A stretch of DNA of 64,000 nucleotides, taken from Pseudorhodoplanes sp. (GTDB taxonomy: Bacteria; Pseudomonadota; Alphaproteobacteria; Rhizobiales; Xanthobacteraceae). The notes under the pieces were generated by a model. That model saw nothing but the letters and a program-made list of their open reading frames with translations, was not told where the DNA came from and searched no databases. The stretch covers positions 1-64,000 of the forward strand of contig JALHOD010000013.1 of the NCBI GenBank assembly GCA_022843165.1, read 5' to 3'. Both the position numbers and the translations under genes were made by a program. Below are positions 7,893 to 16,384 of the stretch, one piece after another. Within the stretch, counting starts at the first letter, position 1; every line of letters starts with the position of its first letter.

Positions 7893-8954
7893 ATGGCGGT
7901 CGATGCCAGTTCGCAGATAGCTTCGGCTTCGAACGTCACCGGCGCGATTCGCAAGGCGTCGCTGATCACCGGGACGAATTTCCAGTACCTGCTGGCCGCC
8001 GCCAAGGTCGAATCCAATCTCAATCCCAGCGCCAAGGCGCCGACCTCTTCGGCCGGGGGGCTGTTTCAGTTCATCGACCAGACCTGGCTCGGCACCCTGA
8101 AGGAATCGGGCGCGGAGTTGGGCTATGGCCGCTACGCCAACGCCATCGGCCGCAACGAGGCCGGCAAGTTCGTGGTCGCCGATTCCGCAATGCATCGCGA
8201 GATCATGAATCTGAAGCACGACCCGACCGCCAACGCGGTCATGGCCGGCGCCTTCACCCAGAGCAATGCCGCCTATCTGAAGGAGCGGCTGGGACGCGAC
8301 GCCACCGAGGGCGAGCTTTACATCGCGCATTTCATGGGCGCCGGCGGCGCCGCCAAGCTGATCGGGCAGGCGGAATCGACGCCCGGCGCCCGAGCGGCCG
8401 ACGCCTTCCCGAATGCCGCGCGCGCGAACCGCTCGATCTTCTTCGACAGCAATGGCCGCGCCCGCAATTTTGCCGAGGTCGCACAGCGGCTGTCGGGCCG
8501 CTATCAGGTCGCGCGCACCAAACAGGCGGCGCCCGACAACGCCGTGGCGGCCGTTCCGAACGGTGCCTTTGCCGCGCAAACCGAACGCGTGGCGCGCGCC
8601 TATGAAGCCTCGACCCCGCTCAAGGTGCGGGTGGCGGCCGGGCCGGTGCAGGACCCGGTCTTCCATAATCCCTACCGCGCTGGCGAGCGCCGCGAGCCCG
8701 TGTCGTCCATTGTCAGCGATCGCTGGATCACGCCGCCGGCTTCGCGCGCGACTGCGGCCCCTGTCGCGACGCCGCCGGCATCCGTGCAGCCGGTCGCTTC
8801 ACCCAACGACGTGGTGCAGACCGGTCACCAGGCAGTGCGTCGCGCCTATTTCCCGACATCGAAACCGGCCGCGGACGCCGCCGTCTCGAACGAGCCGCTC
8901 GGCCTGTTCCAGGATTCGCGCCCCAATGTGCGCGCGCTGTTCACCGGCGGCTGA
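7893..8954 (+). CDS. lytic transglycosylase (SLT domain) protein
   Basis: The 353-residue protein contains an SLT-type fold that cleaves the glycan strands of peptidoglycan. KVESNLNP with candidate catalytic Glu40 is followed by SSAGGLFQFIDQTWLG and later a GELYIAHFMGAGGA segment. The C-terminal ~150 residues are Ala/Pro-rich and probably disordered. No classical signal peptide is obvious. GAGAAGGA lies before the ATG at 7893; a frame extends upstream but is not conserved-looking. The next three genes encode DUF2336, Hpt and receiver proteins, a neighbourhood that suggests a regulated cell-envelope or motility function. Confidence 0.85.
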   Translation: MAVDASSQIASASNVTGAIRKASLITGTNFQYLLAAAKVESNLNPSAKAPTSSAGGLFQFIDQTWLGTLKESGAELGYGRYANAIGRNEAGKFVVADSAMHREIMNLKHDPTANAVMAGAFTQSNAAYLKERLGRDATEGELYIAHFMGAGGAAKLIGQAESTPGARAADAFPNAARANRSIFFDSNGRARNFAEVAQRLSGRYQVARTKQAAPDNAVAAVPNGAFAAQTERVARAYEASTPLKVRVAAGPVQDPVFHNPYRAGERREPVSSIVSDRWITPPASRATAAPVATPPASVQPVASPNDVVQTGHQAVRRAYFPTSKPAADAAVSNEPLGLFQDSRPNVRALFTGG

Positions 8955-9061
8955 CCGCGCCGTTAAGAATTCCTCAAGAAACACAAAGATTTATGGTGAA
9001 CCCTTTGTTAAGGGGGTTGCCTTATTGTGATGCTCAAGCCGGCGGGGCCGAGTGATCCCAT

Positions 9062-10267
9062 GTGGCGTTGGTTTTGAGCATGATAGTTCGTCAGTTTCTT
9101 CAATGGTTGCGTACTGCCCCCGCCGGCGACCGGGCCGAAGCCTCATCCGCCCTGGCACGCGCCTATCTCTATTCCGATCTTTCCCCTGATGATCGTGCCG
9201 CCGCCGAAGGCGCGATGACCATGCTGCTCGACGATCCGTCGCCCTTGGTGCGCGCCGCGCTGGCCGATGCGCTGGCCTTCAGCCCCGACGCGCCGGCCTC
9301 GGTGGTCTATGCGCTGGCCGCCGAACAGCCGCAGATTTCATCGCTCGTGCTGCAACATTCGCCGCTGCTGATCGACGCCGATCTGGTCGACGCGGTGGCC
9401 ACGCAAGGCGCGCGGGCGCAGGAAGCGATCGCGCGCCGCGTCGGCCTGCCGCGGTCGGTGGCCGCCGCGATCGCCGAAATCGGTTCGGCGGAAGCCTGCC
9501 TCATCCTGATCGAAAGCATCGACGCGGATATCGCGCCTTTCTCCATCGGGCGCATGGTCGAACGCTTCGGGCATCTGGCGGCGATCCGCGAGGCCCTGCT
9601 GGCGCGGGACGACGTGTCCGTCGCCACGCGCCAGGCGCTGGTCGTGAAGTTGTCGGCGACCTTGTGCGACTTCGTTACCGCGCGCGACTGGCTTGCGCCC
9701 GACCGCGCGCAGCGGATCGTCAAGGAAGCCTGCGAAAAGGCGACGGTGATGCTGGCGGCCGACACGCCGGAAACCGAAATGCGCGCGCTGATCCGGCACT
9801 TGCGCGAGACCGGGCAACTGACCGCCGGCCTCATCCTGCGGGCTTTGCTTTCGGGAAATATTGCGCTGTTCGAGGAGGCGATGTCGGATCTTTCGGATCT
9901 GCCGCTGCCGCGCGTGATCGGGCTCATTCACGACCGCGGCAGCGCGGGTTTCCGCGCCGTCTACGAGCAGGCGGCGTTGCCGGCCTCGACCTATCCCGCC
10001 TTCCGCGAGGCGATCGCGACTTTGCAGGAAGACGGATTCCTCGGCGACCCCGTCGGCGCCACGCGCCTGAAGCGCCGCATGGTCGAGCGTGTGCTCACGC
10101 GCTGTGAAAGCGCGGTGCCGGGCGAGATCGAGCCGCTGCTCACCCTGCTGCGGCGGTTCGCGACCGAAGCCGCGCGCGAAGAAGCGCGGCTGTTCTGCGA
10201 GGATCTCGTTGCCGGTTATGTGCCGCATTACGCCGCTTTCGACGACGATGCGCAGGTCGCGGCGTAA
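9062..10267 (+). CDS. DUF2336 domain protein
   Basis: DUF2336 proteins are alphaproteobacterial alpha-helical proteins of uncertain function, often encoded near two-component genes. This product has up to 401 residues of HEAT-like helical repeats rich in Ala, Leu and Asp (for example DDPSPLVRAALADALAFSP near residue 57). Later come IGRMVERFGHLAAIREALLA and a charged C-terminal helix. The start is uncertain: the GTG at 9062 or an ATG at 9080, neither with a good ribosome-binding site. It is convergent with the Hpt gene, 15 bases away. Confidence 0.8.
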   Translation: MALVLSMIVRQFLQWLRTAPAGDRAEASSALARAYLYSDLSPDDRAAAEGAMTMLLDDPSPLVRAALADALAFSPDAPASVVYALAAEQPQISSLVLQHSPLLIDADLVDAVATQGARAQEAIARRVGLPRSVAAAIAEIGSAEACLILIESIDADIAPFSIGRMVERFGHLAAIREALLARDDVSVATRQALVVKLSATLCDFVTARDWLAPDRAQRIVKEACEKATVMLAADTPETEMRALIRHLRETGQLTAGLILRALLSGNIALFEEAMSDLSDLPLPRVIGLIHDRGSAGFRAVYEQAALPASTYPAFREAIATLQEDGFLGDPVGATRLKRRMVERVLTRCESAVPGEIEPLLTLLRRFATEAAREEARLFCEDLVAGYVPHYAAFDDDAQVAA

Positions 10268-10282
10268 ACACGCCGCGCCGGT

Positions 10283-10864
10283 TCAGAATTTGTCGCCGGG
10301 CGCGATCGGGGGCGAGAACACGCCGTCGAGATAGCCGGGCCGATGCCGGTTCTGGTGCACCAGAAATTCTTCCGTCACCTTCTGCAGCCGCTCGTTGAGT
10401 GCGGACGCAATCTTTTCGATGTCGGGCCTGGCATGTTCGCGCACAATCGCGCGCACGGCGTCGACATGCTGGTCGAGCAGGGGAAGCGGAATCTGTTTGG
10501 GATCGGGCGTATGCTCGATCAGGCGGCACAGGCTTTCGGCGATCGGCGCGGCCAGCGGATAGCCGAAGGTCGCCGCGTCGCCCTTGAGATCGTGGGCGGC
10601 GTGAAACAGCTCGTCGAGGCTTTGCTTGGTGAAGCCGGTGGTCTTGATCACGATGCGGATCGCGTGCAGGCGGTCGCATTCGGCCCGCATCCATTCTCCG
10701 AAATCGCTCGACAATTCCTGCAGCGCGGCTTCCGCGCGCGCGATCGGGTCCTCGTGGAACCCGCCGCGCTTGGCGATGACCTTGATCAGCTTGTTGGGCG
10801 GCGTGATCACCTCGTGATCCGCGTAGGTCCGCACGCTGGGCCGGTCGTCCTTGGGAGGGGGCAT
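10283..10864 (-). CDS. stand-alone Hpt phosphotransfer protein
   Basis: Hpt domains relay phosphate between receiver domains. The 193-residue protein has FHAAHDLKGDAATFGY, in which His91 is the expected phosphorylated residue (HDLKG in place of the more common HTLKG). It is followed by the usual second helix containing LCRLIEH. GAGAGGA precedes the ATG. Directly upstream, 12 bases away, is a receiver-only gene on the same strand, so the two are probably co-transcribed. No sensor kinase is present in the window. Confidence 0.85.
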   Translation of the reverse strand: MPPPKDDRPSVRTYADHEVITPPNKLIKVIAKRGGFHEDPIARAEAALQELSSDFGEWMRAECDRLHAIRIVIKTTGFTKQSLDELFHAAHDLKGDAATFGYPLAAPIAESLCRLIEHTPDPKQIPLPLLDQHVDAVRAIVREHARPDIEKIASALNERLQKVTEEFLVHQNRHRPGYLDGVFSPPIAPGDKF

Positions 10865-10876
10865 TGCGTTCCTCTC

Positions 10877-11422
10877 TCAATCCACCATTCGGGCTTTTTC
10901 CGCCAGCGGCACCTGGCGGATGACGTCGGCACGGCCGCCCTTGCGGCGTTCGGGTCCGGCATAGGTGGAGCTGAAATTGCGCCGCCGGTCGGGGCCGAAA
11001 TAGGTGGACGTGCGGATGAAGGGCCGCGGATTGCACACCACATTCACGATGCGGTCGTGCAGCGCATTGGCCGAGATCGGCTTGACGAGGAATTCGGTGA
11101 CGCCGGCGTCGCGCGCGGCCAGGACGCGGCCGCGTTCGGAATGTCCGGTCAGCATGATAATCGGCACGAAGGGATTGGCGTTGCCGCCGGGTTGCCGGAT
11201 CATCTGCGTCAGTTCGAGTCCGTCGAAAATCGGCATCGCCCAGTCGGTGATGATGATGTCCGGCATCTGGGTGGTGAAGGCTTCCAGCCCGCTGGCGCCG
11301 TCTTCCGCCTCGAACACTTCGCGTGCGCCGAAACCATGCAGCAGCGTCCGCAGGATGCGGCGCATATGCGCGTTGTCGTCGATGATGACGAACCGCAGGC
11401 GGTTGAAATCGATCCGAATCAT
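10877..11422 (-). CDS. single-domain response regulator (CheY-like)
   Basis: The receiver domain occupies residues 1-125: acidic pair Asp15/Asp16 (VIIDDN), phospho-acceptor Asp60 (IIITDWAMP), Thr92 (MLTGHSE) and Lys114 (LVKPIS). A ~55-residue tail after it is basic and contains two similar boxes, YFGPDRRR and YAGPERRK. No DNA-binding output domain is seen, so it should signal by protein contact or pass phosphate to the neighbouring Hpt protein, encoded 12 bases downstream. The duplicated GP[DE]RR motif in the tail may be a docking element. Confidence 0.88.
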   Translation of the reverse strand: MIRIDFNRLRFVIIDDNAHMRRILRTLLHGFGAREVFEAEDGASGLEAFTTQMPDIIITDWAMPIFDGLELTQMIRQPGGNANPFVPIIMLTGHSERGRVLAARDAGVTEFLVKPISANALHDRIVNVVCNPRPFIRTSTYFGPDRRRNFSSTYAGPERRKGGRADVIRQVPLAEKARMVD

Positions 11423-11506
11423 GCCGAGGCGAGCCCTCTCGACCTAAGCATGGCTTTGGCGAGCGGGGTAAAGATTTGTGGCCTGCCAAGCCGCTGATTT
11501 GCCCGG

Positions 11507-12286
11507 CTAATACCCGAATTGTTCGCGTAGAATGCGCTCGTCCAGGCTATGTCCGGAATCGAACAGCATGTGCATGGAGATGCTGTGATCCATCCGGATG
11601 TCGACGCGTGCCACGTTGCGCACTTCGTCGTGGTCGGCGACCGCCGCCACCGGGCGTTTTTCCGGCTCCAGCGCCTCGATCGTGACCGAGGCGGTGTCCG
11701 GCAGCAGCGCGCCGCGCCAGCGCCGCGGCCGGAACGGGCTGATCGGGGTGAGGGCGAGCAGGGGGGCGTTGATCGGAATGATCGGGCCTTGCGCCGACAG
11801 GTTATAGGCGGTGGAGCCGGCCGGCGTTGCGACCAGCACGCCGTCGGCCACCAGTTCCTTCAGGCGCTCCTTGCCGTCGATCAGGATTTTCAGGCGGGCG
11901 GCCTGGTAGCTCTGCCGGAAGACCGAGACCTCGTTGATGGCGTGATGCTCATAGGGGCGGCCGGCGGTGTCGGTGGCGCGCATGATGAGCGGGTGGATCA
12001 CGGTGACTTCCGCCGCCGACAGGCGGGCGAGCAGATCGCCTTCCTCGAAATCGTTCATCAGGAAGCCGACGGTGCCGCGATGCATTCCGTAGATCGGCGT
12101 GCCGGCGCGCATGAAGCGGTGCAGGGTCTGCAGCATCAGGCCGTCGCCGCCGAGCGCCACCACCACATCGGCCTTGGCCGGATCGACATCGCCATAGCGG
12201 GCGACGAGCCGCGTCCGGGCCTCGGCTGCTTCCGGGCTCTGGCTGGCGACAAAGGCGATCCGCTCGTAGCGGGTGGCGGGGCTCAT
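11507..12286 (-). CDS. nadK: NAD kinase
   Basis: NAD kinase phosphorylates NAD+ to NADP+, the only de novo source of NADP. The 259-residue protein has the diagnostic [15 protein letters not shown] motif (GGDG at 46-49), [13 protein letters not shown], and the NE motif in HHAINEVSV. The conserved [22 protein letters not shown] follows. The ATG at 12286 matches the start of the family; the frame remains open upstream through the repeat region but that part is not conserved. It is co-oriented with the receiver/Hpt genes, about 85 bases away, probably without functional linkage. Confidence 0.95.
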   Translation of the reverse strand: MSPATRYERIAFVASQSPEAAEARTRLVARYGDVDPAKADVVVALGGDGLMLQTLHRFMRAGTPIYGMHRGTVGFLMNDFEEGDLLARLSAAEVTVIHPLIMRATDTAGRPYEHHAINEVSVFRQSYQAARLKILIDGKERLKELVADGVLVATPAGSTAYNLSAQGPIIPINAPLLALTPISPFRPRRWRGALLPDTASVTIEALEPEKRPVAAVADHDEVRNVARVDIRMDHSISMHMLFDSGHSLDERILREQFGY

Positions 12287-12312
12287 GCAATCCCTATTGT
12301 GCGCATGGTCTG

Positions 12313-12382
12313 GTGTCCTGAATCCGAAGTTCGCTTGATTGTGCAGCACACTCATTAAGCGAACTTCGGATTCGCAGGACAC
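12313..12382. repeat. long inverted-repeat hairpin A
   Basis: Arms of about 24-26 bases, ending with the core GAAGTTCGCTT and its complement AAGCGAACTTC, flank a 20-base loop. They are perfect apart from a two-base indel (CCTGAATCC on one arm, GGATTCGCAGG on the other). It shares the core with hairpin B, 16 bases further on. It looks like a mobile or modular extragenic palindrome rather than a simple terminator, since no T-run follows. Confidence 0.75.
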
Positions 12383-12398
12383 TAGCAAAACTATGATT

Positions 12399-12476
12399 CC
12401 AGTGTGGTTTTGGTTCAGAAGTTCGCTTGATGGACTCGCCGCGAGAATGAAGCGAACTTCTGAACCACCACACTGG
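12399..12476. repeat. long inverted-repeat hairpin B
   Basis: Arms CCAGTGTGG...TTCAGAAGTTCGCTT and AAGCGAACTTCTGAA...CCACACTGG pair along about 27 bases, with a three-base insertion in the left arm. The loop is about 21 bases. The inner core is identical to that of hairpin A while the outer parts differ. It lies between nadK and cutA, which are divergently transcribed, so both hairpins sit in a promoter-containing gap. Confidence 0.75.
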
Positions 12477-12556
12477 TCGGAAAACCGGGTCCCACTTTTC
12501 CGGAACATGCGTTAGAAAAGGGCTTAAATCGCATCTGAAGGCAGCAGGAACCGGTC

Positions 12557-12892
12557 ATGGAGCGCGCAGTCCTCGTCTATACGACCTATCCATCCCTTGT
12601 CGAGGCGGAGACGGCCGGCCGCGCCGCGGTCGAGCAAAGGCTCGCCGCCTGCGTCAACATACTGCCCGGTATGGTGTCGCATTACTGGTGGGAAGGGAAG
12701 ATCGAGCGCGGCGAGGAGGCGGTCATGATCCTGAAGACCCGCGCCTCGCTCGCCGACCGGCTGCGCAAGGCGCTGAAGGCGGGGCATCCCAATGCCGTGC
12801 CGGCCATCCTGGTGCTGCCGGTGGAGAGCGTGGAGGACACCTATCTGCGCTGGATCATGGCGGAGACCGACCGAGCGGCGGTCAAGGTCTGA
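12557..12892 (+). CDS. cutA: divalent cation tolerance protein CutA
   Basis: CutA is a trimeric, ferredoxin-like-fold protein associated with copper and other divalent metal tolerance; its biochemical role is not settled. The 111-residue protein shows the usual blocks: VYTTYPSLVEAE, then RLAACVNILPGM, SHYWWEGKIERGEEAVMILKT, and HPNAVPAILVLPVE with a Tyr/Trp-containing C-terminus. Length and start are standard. The upstream gap holds the two long hairpins. Confidence 0.95.
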   Translation: MERAVLVYTTYPSLVEAETAGRAAVEQRLAACVNILPGMVSHYWWEGKIERGEEAVMILKTRASLADRLRKALKAGHPNAVPAILVLPVESVEDTYLRWIMAETDRAAVKV

Positions 12893-13032
12893 CTGCCATT
12901 GCGGCGTGTGGCCACGCCGCCACAGACTGTGGAAGCCCAATCATTGCGGGCAAATCTCCCCCGCGCGGCGGACGCCGCCGACAACCTGTGCCGCTACCAA
13001 GGCAATAGGGAATCTCAAGGGCGGGGTCGAGC

Positions 13033-13809
13033 ATGTTTCGGAAAATGCGGGGCTATGGCCTTGCCGCTGTCGCCATTGCGCTGGGGGCCGTAGCGGGCAG
13101 TCCGGTCCAGGCGCAGAGCCAGAGTCCCATGTGGACGTGGAGCGGCTTTTATGCCGGCGTGAATGTCGGCTGGGGCTTCGGCGAGAAGAGCGGAGATCTT
13201 GCCGATATGGCTGGCTATGGCGCGGCTGTGGCCGACGGGAGAGTGCTGCGTACACTGGGTCTCCGGCCAGACGGCGTGATCGGAGGCGGCCAGATCGGAT
13301 ACAATTGGCAGAGCAATGCCGCCGTTTACGGAATCGAGGCGGATCTTCAGGCCAGCGGTATGAAAGATCGCACCGCCGTCGTCGCGCCCGCGACATTCCC
13401 CATTCTGCCCTCTGAAACGTCAGCGGAAGATCGCCTCAAATGGTTCGGGACGTTCCGTGGCCGTTTCGGCTTTACGCCGGCGGAGCGCAGCCTGCTTTAT
13501 CTGACTGGCGGCCTTGCCTTTGGCCGCGTCGCGGATAACGCGAGTGTCGGCTTCCTGTTCCCGGGCGGCGGATACGACGGCTATGCGGCCAGTGCGCGAA
13601 GCCAGACAAAGGCGGGCTGGACGCTCGGCGGCGGTGGCGAATTTGCGTGGACCGACAATTGGTCGTTCAAGGTCGAATATCTCTATGTCGATCTCGGCAG
13701 CACCGTCTTGCGGCTGGAGGATACGGCGGTTCCGGGCAACTTCATCGATTACCGTTTTGAACATCGCGACCACATCGTTCGCGTCGGCGTGAACTACAGG
13801 CCGAAATAG
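13033..13809 (+). CDS. outer-membrane beta-barrel protein (porin-like family)
   Basis: The 258-residue product has a signal peptide (about residues 1-31, ending VQAQSQ). The mature part has alternating aromatic and polar strands typical of the eight-stranded OmpA-like barrels abundant in rhizobia. WSGFYAGVNVGWGFG is the classical first strand and VEYLYVDLG the penultimate one. The C-terminus ends with VRVGVNYRPK rather than a terminal Phe. AAGGGCGGGG lies before the ATG. Function is unknown; such proteins are often structural or adhesion-related. Confidence 0.85.
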   Translation: MFRKMRGYGLAAVAIALGAVAGSPVQAQSQSPMWTWSGFYAGVNVGWGFGEKSGDLADMAGYGAAVADGRVLRTLGLRPDGVIGGGQIGYNWQSNAAVYGIEADLQASGMKDRTAVVAPATFPILPSETSAEDRLKWFGTFRGRFGFTPAERSLLYLTGGLAFGRVADNASVGFLFPGGGYDGYAASARSQTKAGWTLGGGGEFAWTDNWSFKVEYLYVDLGSTVLRLEDTAVPGNFIDYRFEHRDHIVRVGVNYRPK

Positions 13810-13823
13810 CGTCTACGCTGCGG

Positions 13824-14984
13824 CTATTGACTGATCGGCGGCGTCAGATTGGCGATGAGCCGCGCCAGTTCGGATTGCTCCGATGTGTGCGTTTTCTCAA
13901 ACACCCGGGCGAGATGCGTTTTCACCGTCGAGTCTGCAATGCCCAGTGCCTCAGCGGTTGCGGCGCGGTTGTTTCCGGACGCGATTTCAATCATCACACG
14001 GGCTTCTGTCGGCGTGAGGTCGTAAAGCGCGGCCAGTGCTTCGAACGGCGGCGGCGAATGGTCGCCCGGCGGCGTGACAAAGACAGCGGCCGCGGCGCCG
14101 AGCGCAAGGCCGGGCCGCAGGGTCCCGGATTTCAGCGGCAGCACATGCGCGATGGAATGCGCCTGCGGACGGTCATCGTGTCCGCGGATCGGGACCCCGA
14201 TGCCGCCATGGCCCAGCTCGCTTTCATTCAAAGAGGCGCGGGCGACGGCGGCCTTCAGCGCGGCGGTCGCGCCCGGCTGATGCGTGTTCAGATCTCCGCG
14301 GGTCGACAGCACGGGACCGCCGGCGCTGAACATCGTCTGAGCCGCGGCGTTGGCATGCAGGATGCGACCATGGGCGTCCACGAGAACGATCGCGACGACG
14401 AGCGTATCCAGCGTGGCCTCGAATGCGGCCGATGCGATCGATTTCATGTCCAGCAAGTCGCCGATGGCGACGGCGCGGCGAACATGGGGAAAGAGCAGGT
14501 TGACGATGGCGATGTCGCGCGATCCCACCACGTCGCGCGATGGCGGGGTGTGAAGCTGGAAGATCGCCCTCTGGATTTCGGTGCGCGCGACGATGCAGGC
14601 CGCGACATCATGGTACCCGGCCGGCATCGCCCATTCGGTGAAGAACGGGCGCTTGCGGATTTCTTCCTCATCGCCGCCGAGCGTCTCGACCATCTGGCGC
14701 GTATTCTTGATTGAGCCTACCTCCTCGTGAAGAAGGTTCGGCCAGAATGGCATCATGGGCGCATATTTCTCTTCCAGCAGCCGCATCCAATGAGGATCGC
14801 CGCCCCACTGAGACCCCCAGCGGGTTGTCTTCTGCCGCAGGTCATAGAGCGCGACCGAGCCGAGCGTGGCGCCGATCAGGCCGCAGCAGCTCTCGAGCGC
14901 AGCCGGCCACAAGGCGGGGTCGACGGCGCTGTCGTAGACCTTGCCGATCGTCTCGGACAATTTCTCGGTATCGATGTCAGCCAT
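13824..14984 (-). CDS. LuxR-type HTH transcriptional regulator
   Basis: The 386-residue protein ends in a GerE/LuxR helix-turn-helix (about residues 320-376): LTPTEARVMIEIASGNN, then AATAEALGIADSTVKTHLARVFEKTHTS. The N-terminal 300 residues hold a PAS-like sensor region (DAHGRILHANAAAQTMF near residue 204). No receiver domain is present, so it probably responds to a ligand or redox signal. It is convergent with the outer-membrane barrel gene, with 14 bases between the stops. Targets cannot be read from the sequence. Confidence 0.85.
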   Translation of the reverse strand: MADIDTEKLSETIGKVYDSAVDPALWPAALESCCGLIGATLGSVALYDLRQKTTRWGSQWGGDPHWMRLLEEKYAPMMPFWPNLLHEEVGSIKNTRQMVETLGGDEEEIRKRPFFTEWAMPAGYHDVAACIVARTEIQRAIFQLHTPPSRDVVGSRDIAIVNLLFPHVRRAVAIGDLLDMKSIASAAFEATLDTLVVAIVLVDAHGRILHANAAAQTMFSAGGPVLSTRGDLNTHQPGATAALKAAVARASLNESELGHGGIGVPIRGHDDRPQAHSIAHVLPLKSGTLRPGLALGAAAAVFVTPPGDHSPPPFEALAALYDLTPTEARVMIEIASGNNRAATAEALGIADSTVKTHLARVFEKTHTSEQSELARLIANLTPPISQ

Positions 14985-15101
14985 AAATTACAGCGGACCG
15001 TTGGCCTTGTTCGCTTCGGCAATTTCAGGAGGTTATGCGAAATAACGCAAGCCGCATCCCCCGCGCGGGGGAGACGATTGTGCATCATCGGTTCCGGCGA
15101 G

Positions 15102-15133
15102 AAAAAAGCCGCGGCAGACGATCTGCCACGGCG
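15102..15133 (-). terminator. intrinsic terminator of the TPR-protein gene
   Basis: On the minus strand, GCCGTGGCAGA - TCG - TCTGCCGCGGC forms a stem with one mismatch, followed directly by six T. It starts about 30 bases after the stop codon of the TPR-protein gene. Confidence 0.8.
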
Positions 15134-15162
15134 AAGACACGTGCGTTCAGGCGGAGCGCGGA

Positions 15163-15732
15163 CTAATAGCTGCCCTTGCCGTCGAGCGCGTCATGCAGCG
15201 CCTTGTAGTCGTCGCAGCCATTGCCGCCGCAGATGTAGCGGATTTTTTCCAGATGCTCTTCCGCCTTCAGGCGGTTGCCCTGTTCCAGATACCACATCCC
15301 GTAATATTGCCAGGTGCGGGTGTGCTTCGGATCGGCCGCCAGCGCTTTCTCGTACCAGACCTTGGCGTCGATATAATTGCCGAGCTTGCGGCTGGAAAAA
15401 CCGATCAGGTTGGCGACGTCGGCGTGTTCGTCGTGTCCGAGCGCCTTCAGCGCAGCAATGCCGCCGGCATAGTCCTGTTTCTTGTAGATCAGGTTGTAGG
15501 CGTGCTTGTAGCCGTCGAGAAATTCGTTCTGCGACTTCTTGTCGGGCGCCGGCTTGGCGTCGCTCTTGGTGTCGCCGGCCTTCTTGTCGGGCGCGGGCTT
15601 GGCGTCAGACTTTGTGGTGTCGGGCGCGGGCGGCGCCGGATTGTCCGTACCCGCGGCGAAGGCGGGGGTTGTGGCCAGCGCAACGGCGAGGGCGGCGGCG
15701 GCAAGAAGTCCGGAAGGATGTCGCATGATCAT
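15163..15732 (-). CDS. secreted tetratricopeptide-repeat protein
   Basis: A signal peptide (LLAAAALAVALATTPAFA) is followed by a low-complexity spacer holding two copies of KSDAKPAPDKK. Two TPR-like helical pairs follow (ALKALGHDEHADVANLIGFSSRKLGNY and YIDAKVWYEKALAADPKHTR). The C-terminal segment contains Cys residues (YICGGNGCDDY) that could form a disulfide. Three in-frame ATGs (15750, 15732, 15726) compete; 15732 has AGCGAG about seven bases upstream. The product has 189 residues and is probably a periplasmic scaffold. A terminator follows it. Confidence 0.8.
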   Translation of the reverse strand: MIMRHPSGLLAAAALAVALATTPAFAAGTDNPAPPAPDTTKSDAKPAPDKKAGDTKSDAKPAPDKKSQNEFLDGYKHAYNLIYKKQDYAGGIAALKALGHDEHADVANLIGFSSRKLGNYIDAKVWYEKALAADPKHTRTWQYYGMWYLEQGNRLKAEEHLEKIRYICGGNGCDDYKALHDALDGKGSY

Positions 15733-15950
15733 GTCTGTGCTCGCTGTCATTGAAATGAAGTGACGAAAAAGTCCCCGCCGGTCGCGCCGCCCGCAATGTC
15801 CATCCGCGCGCCGTTCAATGGCATCAACATATCAGATCACGGCCGCATTCCGGTGACGGTTTTTCAAAACGATGTGATGGGCACGCTTTTGCCCTGCCGC
15901 GCAAAAGCCGTATTGACTCAAATCCAAGGTCCGGCAATGATTTGGGCGCG

Positions 15951-16152
15951 TGCTGGTTCCCCGGGTCGCGCCGGGGAGGAAAGAGGGAACACGGAAGACG
16001 CCGATCTCTTCGGCAATACCGTGGCTGCCCCCGCAACTGTGAGCGGCGAGCCTTCGTCCGCAATGGCCACTGGAGACCCGGGCAACCGGGACACTGGGAA
16101 GGCCGGAGGAAGGCAAGGACCCGCGAGCCAGGAGACCTGCCAGCGCGGTCAC
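15951..16152 (+). promoter_or_regulatory. cobalamin (B12) riboswitch
   Basis: The core landmarks are in order: GGTTCCCC near 15955, GGGAACACGGAAG, CCCCCGCAACTGTGAGCGGC, the CCACTG/CTGGGAAGGC pair, and the B12 box AGCCAGGAGACCTGCC at 16126-16141. Adenosylcobalamin binding to such RNAs usually shuts off the downstream gene. Here that is a TonB-dependent receptor starting 230 bases later. The intervening leader (16153-16384) contains a T-run at 16231-16236 after a GC-rich segment, which could be the termination point of the expression platform. Confidence 0.95.
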
Positions 16153-16384
16153 CCAACCGATGGGCGGGGAGTCCATACGGAGCGGTCTTTCGCAGCGGTG
16201 ACGTCGATACCGACGCGGGGGCCGTGCGAGTTTTTTCTCACATGACCTTCAGGGTACGGGCGGGGTAGCCGATTACGGATCGCCGGTTTGTGGCGGTGCG
16301 TAACGGTGCGCGCGTTTGTGTGTCCTTCGCGTCGGGTGTGTTCACCCGGACCTCGCAGCAGCGGGGCCAGACGAAGGACGTGTG

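Noticed and set aside
15732-15950. Possible small gene between the TPR-protein gene and the riboswitch
   Set aside because: Frames here are short, lack a ribosome-binding site, and run into the riboswitch aptamer. The stretch more likely holds divergent promoters.
16231-16236. T-run in the TonB receptor leader as a clear intrinsic terminator
   Set aside because: I could not find a convincing stable stem immediately before it, so it is only mentioned as part of a possible expression platform.
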